Positions 48,425-59,540 of a DNA stretch of 64,000 bases are shown here, piece after piece. Both the position numbers and the translations under genes were made by a program. The stretch is from Salvia splendens (lineage: Eukaryota > Streptophyta > Magnoliopsida > Lamiales > Lamiaceae). Position 1 is the stretch's first letter. Each line of letters starts with the position of its first letter. Where the stretch lies: assembly GCF_004379255.2 (NCBI RefSeq), contig NC_056044.1, forward strand, positions 9,340,001 through 9,404,000, read 5' to 3'. The notes under the pieces are model-generated. The model was not told the origin of the DNA, searched no databases, and saw only the letters and a list, made by a program, of their open reading frames with translations.

Positions 48425-48912
48425 ATTGTTTTGTATATGCTGTTGAGAACAGACTAGGTCATGTACCGGTTCATCTAGATTCCTTGGTGGTTTAGAATTA
48501 GGCTGGCCAGAACTTGGTTCTGGACCCAGATGTGGACCAGTTCATTGATTCTGGCGGAAGTTTCCTTGACCTCCTGAACTGTTGTTATACTGATTTCCCT
48601 GCCCTTGGTAAGTGGTTTGGAAATTCCTTTGGTGTGGTGGTACATAAGAGTTCGATGGTTTTGGTTCCTGTTCCCCCAATTCGAATGATCTCCCTGGTTC
48701 CGATTGCTCCAGTTGCCCTGCCCTTCATGATTCCTTCCAGACCAGTTAGTCTGTCATTCTGGTTGATGTGTCAACTGAGTGTTCTGTTGTGGAGGTGGCT
48801 GGTTCGGATCGTTGTTAGACCATCTAAAATTTAGATGGTTCCTCCAGGGTGCGTCTCTCTGTCTTCCTGGGTTCCAAATCTCATTGGGATTCCAACTTCT
48901 CATCGCATTAAC
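48425..48912 (-). other. Broken Asn/Gln-rich part of element B gag
   Basis: The minus strand reads NHLNFRWSNNDPNQPPPQQN-type text with stops, the counterpart of the Gln/Asn-rich part of element A gag. A zinc knuckle was not recognised. Confidence 0.5.
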
Positions 48913-49890
48913 CTAGGCCTGGTACTCTTTCTCCTGGGGACCGTAACATTGCTGAAGTTGGGTATCTCCTAGTCCCGGAGGCTTATCTTTCACCTGTGCA
49001 GCTGGCGGAGTGGTTTTCTCTATTGCATTCAACAATGCTTTCTCGAGCCTATCTATTCTTGCCTCGACTCTCTCGTCATCCTGCTCCCTCAAGGCATTTG
49101 CTGTTCCTCTCCTTATAGCATTCCGCGGGCTGTCATATGCCTTTTTAGCCTCTATCAACTTTCCCAAAATCTTTTTTGCCTCGCTACCCCTCTTCTTCGT
49201 AAAATTTCCCCCGCTCGAGGAGTTCATCAAATCCTTCGACTCGGGGTTTGTTCCTTTATAGAACAAATAATAAATCTCTACCTCGATCATTCTGTGATTC
49301 GGGTAGGCATCCAGCAACCCCTTTAATCGTGACCAATATTGGCTCAACGACTCGTCGTAGTCCTGCTTGCACTCCACAATCTCCTTCTTCAGAGCATTTG
49401 TCTTGTTGGAGGGGAAAAAGTAATCTAGGAACTCCAATTTAAAGTCCCTCCATGTGCGGATAGAATCTGGGGGTAACCTTAATAACCACATGTTGGCTTC
49501 CCCCTTCAAGGCAAAAGGAATCGCGCGCAGGCGATAGTCCTCCTCCGTTGCATCATTTGGCCTCTTCTGAATGCTACACAATTTGCTGAATTCATTTAAG
49601 AACTCATACGGGCACTCATTCTTACGCCCAGAGAATGTTGGTAGGATGCCAAGCACGTTCGTCTTGATCTCAATGGCTCTGTGGCGCGGATTCATCACTA
49701 TAGCTTGGGCTGGCTCGTAATCTAGATGGGCAGTGAGCGAACCAATCTCCGGATCTGGATATACTATGTGTGTCATGTCTCCGATTTCTGTCTCATCGGT
49801 ATCTGTCTCTGAAGATGATTTGGGATCCTCCCTTCCTGACGAATTCCAATCCTTTTCACTTTCTGAACCAAACAGAAATGGATCTCCCAT
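48913..49890 (-). CDS. gag capsid region of element B
   Basis: An open frame of 325 codons starting MGDPFLFGSESEKDW. It has an acidic Ser-rich N-terminus, then the Retrotrans_gag domain: EFLNEFSKLCSIQKRPNDAT, AIPFALKGEANMWLLRLPPD, FKLEFLDYFFPSNKTNALKK and LMNSSSGGNFTKKRGSEAKK. A helical tail (RIDRLEKALLNAIEK) follows. The frame ends with a TAG-type stop at 48913, after which gag continues in broken form. Because element D is inserted in the leader before this frame, transcription from the 5' LTR would be interrupted. Confidence 0.85.
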   Translation of the reverse strand: MGDPFLFGSESEKDWNSSGREDPKSSSETDTDETEIGDMTHIVYPDPEIGSLTAHLDYEPAQAIVMNPRHRAIEIKTNVLGILPTFSGRKNECPYEFLNEFSKLCSIQKRPNDATEEDYRLRAIPFALKGEANMWLLRLPPDSIRTWRDFKLEFLDYFFPSNKTNALKKEIVECKQDYDESLSQYWSRLKGLLDAYPNHRMIEVEIYYLFYKGTNPESKDLMNSSSGGNFTKKRGSEAKKILGKLIEAKKAYDSPRNAIRRGTANALREQDDERVEARIDRLEKALLNAIEKTTPPAAQVKDKPPGLGDTQLQQCYGPQEKEYQA

Positions 49891-49977
49891 AGATAACCCC
49901 GATCTGGTGGTAACTGTAGATGCAGTGTCCTTGACTTTCCAGATAAACTGATCGTTCCTCCACCCAGACGAGTTACC

Positions 49978-50387
49978 TGTTAGGAATTCTTGTATTCATC
50001 TAATGAGCGCAGCGGAAATTGCAGACAAGAATAACAGATCTAGATTCATAATTACATTGTAAGTTGAGCACGTAACACACAACGAACTAAATCTTACTTG
50101 TTGTGTTGTTCTTCTTCTACGATTGTATCCTGCAAGTTGAATCCACTACTATCGAGGTCCACGCGTATTCTGATCCGATGCACGAACAATTCCTCGGTAC
50201 AATCGTTCTATAGAGAAAGCTAGGAAATCTCTGTTGAACGTAGCGCCGCTTTTCTCTCTTAGAGAATTAGGTTTTTCTATATTGTGTTCTCTACAATAGA
50301 GGATATATATAATAGAATAATTGTAACATTGGACCAAGCCCAATAGAATTATTTCCTATTAATCTAATCTAGCCCATTAATCTTTCA
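49978..50387 (-). repeat. 3' LTR of copia element D
   Basis: 410 bp from TGTTAGGAATTC to AATCTTTCA. It differs from the 5' LTR at a C/G in gatgca(c/g)gaac, an A/G in ttagag(a/g)atta and a C/A in tgtt(c/a)tctac. Confidence 0.97.
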
Positions 50388-50399
50388 ATCTCCCACTTG
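50388..50399 (-). other. Polypurine tract of element D
   Basis: On the minus strand AAGTGGGAGAT lies directly before the 3' LTR, the usual place and type of second-strand primer. Confidence 0.75.
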
Positions 50400-51410
50400 G
50401 ACTAGCATTAGATGTAATACACAACTATAACATTGTACCCTTGAGCGGATCATAATACACATATAGTGTGACCCTTTAGGCCCCCATTATCGACGACGAT
50501 CTAATCGAAGTCTGCACAAAACTCCTAGACTGCGTTGGCAGCGTAGCTCGATATATGACGGACGTTTACGTGAATTCGGTAAACAAGCCTTTACACAAAG
50601 TTTATAGTAATATCCTTTCATTCACGAACCACCCGATTGAGCCTTAGATTTGTCATGTGTCATCCAAATAGCTCAATCACTTTATCTCATCTTTATTAAA
50701 TGACCCATTCGATCATATTCAATTACTTTAATTGAATATATCTTTGCATTGGCCAATGACTTAATGGTCAAGTAATATAGAGAATTTGAGTGTTCTCTCG
50801 AAATTCTAATCGATGAATGAATCTCATTCTTGGCTCAACTACCATTTCCATTTATCTTATGATGTACCCAACACAAGTCCGTGTCTCAATCCTCCTTTGG
50901 GAGGCAAAGCATTGGACAAGATCAAAGCACACCACTCAACAAACAAAATGTGTAATGACCTCAGATCCAAGGACTATTACATACTTCATGCACTAATAAA
51001 CTGCAGACACCTAACAAAACAGTTTAATAGTAGGGTATACCAATACTCTCCAAAATATACCATGTGTCCATCACGAGTATCTAATATCTCATAGTTGTGA
51101 GAACAACTATATTCTCGAAGAATACGATGCAAACCCCATGCTAACCTATAACATATCATCAATATCTCATTCTTGATGATCATTGGTTAGGGCTATTTTA
51201 GAATTATACTATATCATTAATGTCTCACACCATTAACGACAGTCATAATTCAAGGGAACAAATATTTAGAATAAAATCAAACATTTAAAACAAGTATTCC
51301 AATAAGTGCACAAAACCTATAGAAAATGAAATTTTCTTATAATGTGATCAAGTAATATTGTCTCAACACAAAATGTTTCTAAGACATATAAAAATGTAAC
51401 TCCCACTGAT
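50400..51410 (-). other. 3' non-coding region of element D
   Basis: About 1 kb between the end of RNase H and the LTR. No gene is supported; the plus-strand frame 50813-51094 is not recognisable. Confidence 0.5.
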
Positions 51411-51890
51411 TCAAAGCCATCTACCAAGATGCTTAACACCTAAGCTCTCAAAGTGCTTGTTGTGTTTTGCAATACATAACGGTTTGGTGAAAGGATCAGC
51501 CAAATTATCATCAGTGGGTACTCTTTCTAATTTTATGTCGCCTCTTTCAATTATTTCTCTGATCAGATGATATCTTCTGGGAACATGCTTGTTCCTGTTC
51601 GTAGCTCTGGGTTCTTTTGCTTGCGCAACAGCACCAGTGTTGTCACAATACAAAGGTATTGCACTATTGGCACTCGGAATGACACCCAGTTCTTTAACGA
51701 ACTCTAACAAAGCAACAGCTTCTTTGGCAGCTTCAGATGCAGCAATATACTCGGCTTCGGTGGTGGAATCGGCAGTTGTACCTTGTTTGGAACTATTCCA
51801 ACTCACTGCTCCACCATTGAGGACAAAAACATATCCAGACTGAGACTTATAGTCGTCATGGTCTGTTTGGAAACTAGCATCAGTGTACCC
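51411..51890 (-). pseudogene. RNase H end of copia pol, shifted frame
   Basis: After a one-base deletion near 51890 the frame continues with [20 protein letters not shown], then [20 protein letters not shown] and VPTDDNLADPFTKPL, the standard copia RNase H and C-terminal tail, ending at 51411. The acidic residues in TDAS and STTEAEY are present. Joined to the main frame only if the shift is bypassed. Confidence 0.9.
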
Positions 51891-54820
51891 AGTAACTGAT
51901 AACTTGGTTGTCCACCATAGACTAAGAAATATTCTTTAGTCCTTGTAAGGTACTTAAGAATAGTCTTAACAGTTTTCCAATGCTCCTCACCGGGATTTTG
52001 CTGAAATCTGCCTGTCATGCTAAGCGCATAGGCCACATCTCGCCTAGTAGAAATCATGGCATACATAATAGATCCTATAGCCGAAGCATACGGGATCCTT
52101 TTCATGTTGTCTCTTTCTTTGTCATTAGAAGGACAATCCTTCTTTGACAATACAATGCCATGTCCCATAGGAAGAAAACCTTTCTTAGAGTTCTCCATTG
52201 AGAAGCGCCTTAGCAACTTGTCTATGTAAGTGGATTGTGATAATCCTAACATCCTATTCGGTCTATCTCGATAGATCTTGATTCCAAGGATGTAGGAAGC
52301 ATCACCCAGATCCTTCATCATAAAGGAACTAGACAACCATTCTTTCACGGATTGCATCATGGAACGATCGCTTCCCATAATCAAGATGTCATCAACATAT
52401 ATGATGAGGAAGACAACGTTTCCATTCTCGCGTTTACTATAAACACATGGGTCCTCTTTGCTTCTGACAAAACCAAACGATTTGATTGTTCTGTCAAAAC
52501 AAATATTCCAACTCCTCGAAGCTTGCTTAAGTCCATAGATGGACTTCTTTAGCTTGCACACTGCATTCGGCCTTTCTTTCGATACAAAACCTTCTGGCTG
52601 TGTCATATAGACATCGCCTTCTAATTCTCCATTGAGAAATGCGGTTTTGACATCCATTTGCCAAATGTCGAAATTGTAGTATGCAGCAATTGCAAGTAAT
52701 ATCCTAATGGACTTGATCTTAGCAACTGGCGAAAAGGTTTTATCATAGTCAATGCCTTCGCGCTGACTATAACCCTTTGCCACTAACCTAGCCTTGTAGG
52801 TTTGTACTTTGCCATCTGCATCTCTCTTCTTTTTGAAGATCCATTTGCAGCCTATGGGGTAAACCCCATCTGGCAAGTCAACTAGTTCCCAGACTAAGTT
52901 GAAGTACATCGAGTCCATTTCAGATATCAAGGCTTCAAGCCACTTCTCTCGATCGGTGTCTGACACCGCCTCGGTATAGGTCTTAGGCTCATCGTCATCT
53001 AAATCAACTTCATCATCTTGGTTCTCAACCATTAGATTCAGTCTCTCAGGTGCACGACGAATCCTCCTAGGCCTATTGAGTTGGTTTTCTTCTGGCTCGG
53101 GCTGTTCATTCTGAATGTGAGTAGGTTCAGGAATATCACTATGATCTTCTTGAGGTAGAGGTGATGCAACTATTGTATCATCTTGTCTTTGATGCATCTC
53201 ATTGTCTTGAGGAGGCTCTTCGAGAGTCCCTCTAAGGTCTCCTCTAATAGTAATTTCCCCTCCCAATAGATCATCAAAAACTCCCACTGAGTTATTGTTC
53301 AAACCATTTGACAATACCTCATTCTCAATGTTATCTTGTGATTCTTGAATTTCTTCAAGATCTACCATGTTGTGACTTTGTTCCTTTAAGACATAAGTGT
53401 CTTCAAGAAACTTCACATTCCTAGAGATTATCACCTTGTGATCTCCTGGGCAGTAGAATTCATATCCTCTAGTTTGTTTAGGATATCCCACAAAGTAACA
53501 CTTCTCACTTTTAGATTCCAACTTATCAGTCATCAATTTCTTAACAAAGGCTGGACAACCCCAGGTCCGCATATAGTTAAGACAAGGATTTTTGCCATAC
53601 CATAACTCATATGGTGTTTTCTCAACTGATTTAGATGGAACTCTATTCAGAATGTAAATAGCAGTCAATAAAGCATGACCCCAGAGAAATAAAGGAAGAC
53701 TAGCTAAACTCATCATGGATCGAACCATATCTAATAATGTTCGATTTCTCCTTTCAGATACTCCATTCATTTGTGGTGTACCAGGAGGTGTCCAGTCTGA
53801 CTGAATTCCATGCGATTTCAAGTAATCAAGAAATTCTCGGCTCAAGTATTCCCCTCCTCGATCTGATCGAAGAGTTTTGATACTTTTCCCAAGTTGTTTC
53901 TCAACTTCACACTTAAACTCTTTAAATTTCTCAAAGGCCTCGGATTTGTGTTTCATAAGATACACATATCCATACCTTGTCAAATCATCAGTAAAAGTAA
54001 TGAAGTACGAATAACCACCTCTTGCTTGAGTTGGAAACGGTCCGCACACATCTGTGTGGATCAACTCTAGCACATCATTAGCACGCACCCCTTTCCCAGA
54101 AAGTGGTTTATTAGTCATCTTTCCTTTGAGACAGAATTCACAAGCACCATATGATTCACAATCAAATGAATTTAGATAGTCTAACTTTCTCAATCTCGCT
54201 ATCCTTTTCTCATTGATATGACCAAGTCTACAATGCCAAAGATAAGTAGCATTATCCGTATTACATAGCTTAAGTCTTTTATTTTGCACATTGAGAATAT
54301 TCCGTTTGCATTCAAGCATATATAATCCATTCTCTAAAGAGGCATTTCCATAAAGCAATCCATTAGTAGAAAACGAGCATCTGCCGTTTGCAAAATGGAA
54401 GGAAAAACCTTCGATGTCCAACATCGGAATGGAAATAATATTCTTTGAAATAACTGGAACAAAATAACAATTATGTAAATCTAGTCTATGTCCTGAGGGA
54501 AGATCTAATCTATAAGTTCCCACGCGTTCGGCAGCAACTTTTGCTCCATTTCCAACACGTAGGTCTACTTCCCCAGGCCTCACTTTCCTGCTGTCAATTA
54601 AACCTTGCACATTATTACAAATGTGTGAACCACAAACGGTATCCAATACCCAGGATTGTGAGTTATTCATAGACATATTTATCTCAATGACAAACATAGC
54701 TGAGCTCCCACTCATTGCACCTTGTGCCTTGAGTCTTGGGCAGTCTCTCTGCCACTCCGTGAAATTTGACCTAGTCAATTTGTTTGTTTCCATCATACAC
54801 TCATAAGATAAGTTTGACAT
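51803..54820 (-). CDS. Copia polyprotein with gag deleted: protease, integrase, reverse transcriptase
   Basis: One open frame of 1005 codons. It starts with a gag-like N-terminus ([16 protein letters not shown]) that passes directly into [12 protein letters not shown], which normally follows the zinc knuckle, so most of gag is missing in frame. The protease site reads [15 protein letters not shown] (residues 56-70), with Val at residue 62 where the family has Gly. The integrase has the HCRLGH...CEFCLKGK zinc site (about 197-230), [22 protein letters not shown] and [15 protein letters not shown] (DDE). The reverse transcriptase has [46 protein letters not shown] and the catalytic [13 protein letters not shown] (about 830). 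It ends in a shifted tail before RNase H. The frame is otherwise fresh, as expected of a recent insertion. Confidence 0.93.
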   Translation of the reverse strand: MSNLSYECMMETNKLTRSNFTEWQRDCPRLKAQGAMSGSSAMFVIEINMSMNNSQSWVLDTVCGSHICNNVQGLIDSRKVRPGEVDLRVGNGAKVAAERVGTYRLDLPSGHRLDLHNCYFVPVISKNIISIPMLDIEGFSFHFANGRCSFSTNGLLYGNASLENGLYMLECKRNILNVQNKRLKLCNTDNATYLWHCRLGHINEKRIARLRKLDYLNSFDCESYGACEFCLKGKMTNKPLSGKGVRANDVLELIHTDVCGPFPTQARGGYSYFITFTDDLTRYGYVYLMKHKSEAFEKFKEFKCEVEKQLGKSIKTLRSDRGGEYLSREFLDYLKSHGIQSDWTPPGTPQMNGVSERRNRTLLDMVRSMMSLASLPLFLWGHALLTAIYILNRVPSKSVEKTPYELWYGKNPCLNYMRTWGCPAFVKKLMTDKLESKSEKCYFVGYPKQTRGYEFYCPGDHKVIISRNVKFLEDTYVLKEQSHNMVDLEEIQESQDNIENEVLSNGLNNNSVGVFDDLLGGEITIRGDLRGTLEEPPQDNEMHQRQDDTIVASPLPQEDHSDIPEPTHIQNEQPEPEENQLNRPRRIRRAPERLNLMVENQDDEVDLDDDEPKTYTEAVSDTDREKWLEALISEMDSMYFNLVWELVDLPDGVYPIGCKWIFKKKRDADGKVQTYKARLVAKGYSQREGIDYDKTFSPVAKIKSIRILLAIAAYYNFDIWQMDVKTAFLNGELEGDVYMTQPEGFVSKERPNAVCKLKKSIYGLKQASRSWNICFDRTIKSFGFVRSKEDPCVYSKRENGNVVFLIIYVDDILIMGSDRSMMQSVKEWLSSSFMMKDLGDASYILGIKIYRDRPNRMLGLSQSTYIDKLLRRFSMENSKKGFLPMGHGIVLSKKDCPSNDKERDNMKRIPYASAIGSIMYAMISTRRDVAYALSMTGRFQQNPGEEHWKTVKTILKYLTRTKEYFLVYGGQPSYQLLGTLMLVSKQTMTTISLSLDMFLSSMVEQ

Positions 54821-56037
54821 ATTATCTGAACAGAAAATAAAACGAAAAGCAAATTAGAAAAGCATATAAAGATCACATTTGTATCACTAATCAAACAAGG
54901 GTTTATTGTATTGATTAGCTCCCACTAATTTTAACATATATTATGCCCCCAAACATAAAATACGAATTTATATCAAATATAAATTTTAGTGGTCCAAGAT
55001 CCAAGTCTATATAGTTGTAGCCTCTGCGAGGGCTGATGGCTACAATAATATCACCAGGTAGGCCTCCAAGCCAATTGTAACAACAATTTTACAATTCTTG
55101 GTTTATTAATCTAATTAAAATGCGTCCATAAATCATTTGGATGCGAGGGCTACTCAAAATAATTTAGGCAAGTCAACCCCATCACACGATGCCAACCATG
55201 CATCTATGAATGAGCCTAAACCTTGTAGATTTAGAGTAAACGCGAGGGCGTAAAACTCGTGGTCGAAAAGACTAGGAACATCAAACAATTGTGATGGACG
55301 ACACGTTTGTTTCAAAAACAAGACTTATATTTTATGGGGAAAAGTGTGATACTAGTTTTGTGAATATAATATCCCATATTAAATTTCAAACAATTACTGG
55401 GCGCCGCCTACCCAGACATAGTATAACACAGACTACAAATACCGGGCGCCGCCTACCCAGACAATAAAACGGTCTCTAACTACTATAGTTAAATAAATAA
55501 GCATAAATCAAATAGGATGCTTATCACAAAGGATATCAAATAATGCTCAACAAATAAAATCAAATTTTATTCTCTAATTAAATGTGGATTTAATTATATT
55601 AATTCTAAATTAATATAATTATACATATTTAATATTAATTCTAAATTAATATTGTGCTGTGGAGTATATATTATCATTTCCAGATGATAAATATGTCCTA
55701 ATTTGTTAATCTAATTAACGAAATTAATCCAATCTATATAATTCTAAATTAATAAATTTGTAAATCAAGTAATGACTCCAAATCATCATCAAGCACATAT
55801 GTTATTCATTATTCCAAAACAATAATATTAACAAATTCTTGCTCATTAATCCATTAATCCAATTAATAAATTTATCATCTAATATATACCAATTCCAAAC
55901 TAATATAAACAGATATTTAATATTAATTCTAAAACAATATTAAAACACATTTACTATTATTATTCAAAATAATGATAGTAAATAATTTATTTGCTTGATT
56001 AATTATGAAACAAAATTAATTATGAATTGAGCCCCGA
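54821..56037 (-). other. Leader of copia element D
   Basis: About 1.2 kb between primer site and ATG. It is AT-rich with no gene. It holds two copies of a GGCGCC-containing hairpin (55396-55463) that may serve RNA dimerisation or packaging (inference). Confidence 0.55.
55396..55463. repeat. Two copies of a 23-base GGCGCC hairpin
   Basis: ACTGGGCGCCGCCTACCCAG plus ACA at 55396 and the same with C for T at 55441. CTGGG pairs with CCCAG around a loop that contains the self-complementary GGCGCC. Confidence 0.85.
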
Positions 56038-56049
56038 GCTCTGATACCA
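56038..56049 (-). other. Primer binding site, initiator Met-tRNA type, element D
   Basis: On the minus strand TGGTATCAGAGC lies one base after the 5' LTR; it is the standard primer site of copia elements. Confidence 0.93.
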
Positions 56050-56050
56050 C

Positions 56051-56460
56051 TGTTAGGAATTCTTGTATTCATCTAATGAGCGCAGCGGAAATTGCAGACA
56101 AGAATAACAGATCTAGATTCATAATTACATTGTAAGTTGAGCACGTAACACACAACGAACTAAATCTTACTTGTTGTGTTGTTCTTCTTCTACGATTGTA
56201 TCCTGCAAGTTGAATCCACTACTATCGAGGTCCACGCGTATTCTGATCCGATGCAGGAACAATTCCTCGGTACAATCGTTCTATAGAGAAAGCTAGGAAA
56301 TCTCTGTTGAACGTAGCGCCGCTTTTCTCTCTTAGAGGATTAGGTTTTTCTATATTGTGTTATCTACAATAGAGGATATATATAATAGAATAATTGTAAC
56401 ATTGGACCAAGCCCAATAGAATTATTTCCTATTAATCTAATCTAGCCCATTAATCTTTCA
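56051..56460 (-). repeat. 5' LTR of copia element D
   Basis: 410 bp, TG...CA, partner of the LTR at 49978-50387. Confidence 0.97.
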
Positions 56461-56575
56461 TTACCCCAGTGTCCAAACCGTGAGCCTCTGCTCATAAACT
56501 TCAAATAAAGGAAAAAGAAAAATCAAAAGTATATACGCCAAAATCTCTAAACACAATCACAAATTACACCATCCA

Positions 56576-56593
56576 TCCCCGGCAACGGCGCCA
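56576..56593 (-). other. Primer binding site, tRNA-Asp type, element B
   Basis: On the minus strand TGGCGCCGTTGCCGGGGA lies two bases after the 5' LTR end at 56596, identical to the site in element A. Confidence 0.93.
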
Positions 56594-56595
56594 TT

Positions 56596-59540
56596 TGAAA
56601 AGTAGCGATGTGTGTGCGTTGCGTTCTATTATTCTGGGTCGAGCTTCTAAGTCCAATGAATCCATTAGATCACTAGGTCTAGGAACTCAAGGGAATATAG
56701 AAGACTCAGTCGTTGGACACACAAATCTCGTGTTTCAAAGATCCCTCAACCCGTTATACTATAGACTAGTATACAGAAGCAAGGGTCGATCCCACGAAGA
56801 TGGACACGTAAGAAAGCATCTAAAGACTTTGGTTTAGAAAGCGGCTGCTGCCACCCAAATTGGGTTGATGTTAACTACTATTAGACCAAGGCACAAAATC
56901 AAACACTAGACCTATGAACTGTAAACATCATGCTGGCAACGAACATCAAAATAACCAACTAACTTCGTAGACTGAGCGAACAACTTCCTAATATAACCAA
57001 ATAAAAAGCGAGTAACAGTGGGGACTATATTCCAGAAATAACAAGTACGGAAGAAAAGTTGCAACTAACTAACTAAGGATTTAACTAACAGTAACATGCG
57101 TCTCATCGGATGAATCAAATACGAATATGAAGAAAACAGAGCACATACCCAGATTCGAACAGAATATAGAAGTTCGGACGTCGGAAACTTGCGACTAGCC
57201 GGAAATAAAACAGATCCACATATACTAGACGGAATGAAATGAACACACGAAAACTAGGCATAAATCACGATCACTTTGTTTCAGATTCAACGCCGGATGC
57301 TTAATCCACTTCGGATCCAAGCAATCTGATGCCAACAACAACCAAAATCAACTCCATAATTCCCGATTCAACAAATCTACTCCGATCAACACTAGATTCC
57401 AGTGAGTCTTTTCAAACTCAGTGAAGTGACACTAAAGCTGTGAGTGTGTGCGATGTATTATTCTAGGTCGAGCTACTAAGTCCGATGGATCCACTAGATC
57501 ACTAGGTCTAGGAACTCATGGGAGCATAGAAAACTCAGTCGTTTGACACACAAGCTCGTGTTTCAAAGATCCCTCAACCCGTTATACTATAGACTAGTAT
57601 AGAGAAGAAGGGGGTCGATCCCACGAAGATGGACACGCAAGAAAGCATCTACAGATTTTGGTTTGGAAAGCGGCTGCTGCCACGCAAACTTGGGTTGAGG
57701 TATAACTACTTCTAGACCTAGGCACGAAATTAAACACTAGACCTAGTAAACTGTAAACAACATGCAGACATTGAACATCCTTAGAACTACGTAATTTTAA
57801 ACTTAGTTCCTAGACCGAGCCAACAATTACAAACTATAGCTAAACAGAATGCAAATAAAAGTAGGGACCAACTTCCAGAAATATCAAGTACGGAAGAAAA
57901 GCTGCAACTAACAAACTGAGAATTTAACTAACAATGAGATGCATAACTTCAACTAAATCAAACACGGAGATGAAGAAAACATAGCACATACCGAGATTCA
58001 AACCAAATGTAAAAATTCGGACGTCGGAAACTTGCAACCAACCTGAAATAAAATAGATCTACATATACTGGATGGAATGAAATGAAAACACGAAAATTAG
58101 GCATAAATCTTGATCACTCTGTCTCAGATCTAAATGTCGGATGCTTTATCCACTCCAGATCCAAGCAGTCCGAACCCAACAACAACCAAAATCAATTCCA
58201 TGGTTCCCGATTCAACCAGATGTACTTCGATCAACACCAAATTCCAACGATTTCACCCAAACTCAACAACCAACACGAAACTCAAACACCTAATTCAGTA
58301 ACCAACAAGCTCAAAGTAAACGACATCCATAATCGAAATCAGAAGCTCAAAGAAGGAAAATATAAATTTCATAAACTACGAACGATTTAAACGGAAACAA
58401 GGCCGAGCTTCGAGCAACGAAGCTCGGTGAAATCCACAACAATAACTAAAATAAAAGCGAGTAATTGTTTCTTCGCCCTCCGCAAGGACGGTGTTACACC
58501 ATAAATTCTGGAAATCAGAAAACAACTGTGAACCCAGACGTGACCCCCTTCTAAACCCAGAAAATCCCCTAAGTGTGCAGAAGTGTGTGAGCTAAGAACC
58601 AGAGGCCTCAGTGCCAAAAGTCCCCGAGCATTGCATGCTCTCTTCCTTATATAGATGTGTTAGGATCTTCTAGAAGCCTTCGCAGAAATCTCCATTCTGC
58701 CCTTCAGCTTCACGATCCCTCCGTCTAGTCATTTTCCTCCGAATTTGCTCACATATTCGCCGCAATTGCATGGTCCTTGTAATTCACCTTCTTTGTTCCT
58801 TGACCTGGCGAATTCTTCTGTACACCTGGCTTAAGACATGTGTTAGACCCTATAATTGTATGAATTCAACCCCTAGACCTATGCATGAAATTAGCTTTAT
58901 CACTCAGCAACCAACACGAAAATCAAACATCCAATTCAACAATCACGACTAGCTCAAGATATATGACATCCATAATCGAAATTAACAGCAGCTCAAATAT
59001 GTAAAACAGAAATTTCATAAACAACGGAAATTCAACAGCAAACAGGGCCGAGCTTCGAACGACGAAGCTCGGTGAAATTCACGACAGTAAAGTAAAATGA
59101 AAGCGATTAAATTGTTTCTTCGCCCTCTGTAAAGACGGTGTTACCCAACTCCTGACTAGCAAAATAAACCCGAGAATACTCCACAAAGAAACCCAAAAGT
59201 ATGTAGAAGTGAGTGAGCTAGAGCTACAATCTGGTCATAAGGCCTCCACCGAGAAGGTCCCCTCTGATTGCATGCTTTCTTCTTTATATAGTTGCGGACA
59301 TAATCTTCTAGAAGCCTTCGTAGAAATCTCCATTCTACCCTTCAGCTCCTTGATTTCCTTCGTCTTGTAATTTTTCTTCAAATTGCTCACTTATTCGCCA
59401 GTTTCCTTGGACCATGCAATTGTCCTTTTCTTTTCCTGGATCTGACGAAAATCTTCTACACAGCTGGCTTAAAATATGTGTTAGACCCCGCAAATACAAG
59501 AATTTTACCCTATAACCTATGCATGAAATTAGCCTTATCA
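56596..59540 (-). repeat. 5' LTR of element B, split by solo LTR C
   Basis: The parts 56596-57421 and 58908-59540 join to 1459 bp after removal of the insertion and one copy of its duplication, and align along the whole 3' LTR (38494-39953). Confidence 0.93.
57422..58902 (-). mobile_element. Solo LTR C, same family as element B
   Basis: 1481 bp from TGAAGTGACACTAAAG to AATTAGCTTTATCA with a perfect duplication CTCAG at 57417-57421 and 58903-58907. It aligns with the LTRs of element B along its length but is clearly more diverged from both than they are from each other, so it comes from another subfamily copy. TATATAGATG-type promoter text is near 58655. Confidence 0.93.

Larger units (their letters stand above)
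49973..56465 (-). mobile_element. Element D: young Ty1/copia retrotransposon (Tork/Tnt1-like)
   Basis: A 6483-bp element (49978-56460) has 410-bp LTRs at both ends, TG...CA ends and a perfect duplication TTACC (49973-49977, 56461-56465). On the minus strand the order is 5' LTR, initiator-Met-tRNA primer site, leader, gag-pol, polypurine tract, 3' LTR. The LTRs differ at only three positions by eye, so it is the youngest insertion here. The domain order protease, integrase, reverse transcriptase, RNase H is that of copia elements. It lies in the leader of element B. Gag is deleted, and the pol frame has one frameshift, so it is not autonomous. Confidence 0.97.
38494..59540 (-). mobile_element. 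Element B: Athila Ty3/gypsy retrotransposon with env-like ORF, nested insertions
   Basis: TG...CA ends and a perfect 5-bp duplication AGACG (38489-38493, 59541-59545) define it. On the minus strand the order is 5' LTR, tRNA-Asp primer site, gag, protease, reverse transcriptase, RNase H, integrase, Athila ORF, 3' LTR. It lies in the gag frame of element A. Element D (copia) sits in its leader and solo LTR C in its 5' LTR. Without these it is about 13 kb, the usual Athila size. The two LTRs differ by roughly 5 percent in the first 270 bp by eye, plus a small indel. Confidence 0.95.

Noticed and set aside
50813..51094. Open frame of 93 codons in the copia 3' region
   Set aside because: No domain and no homologous position in copia elements.
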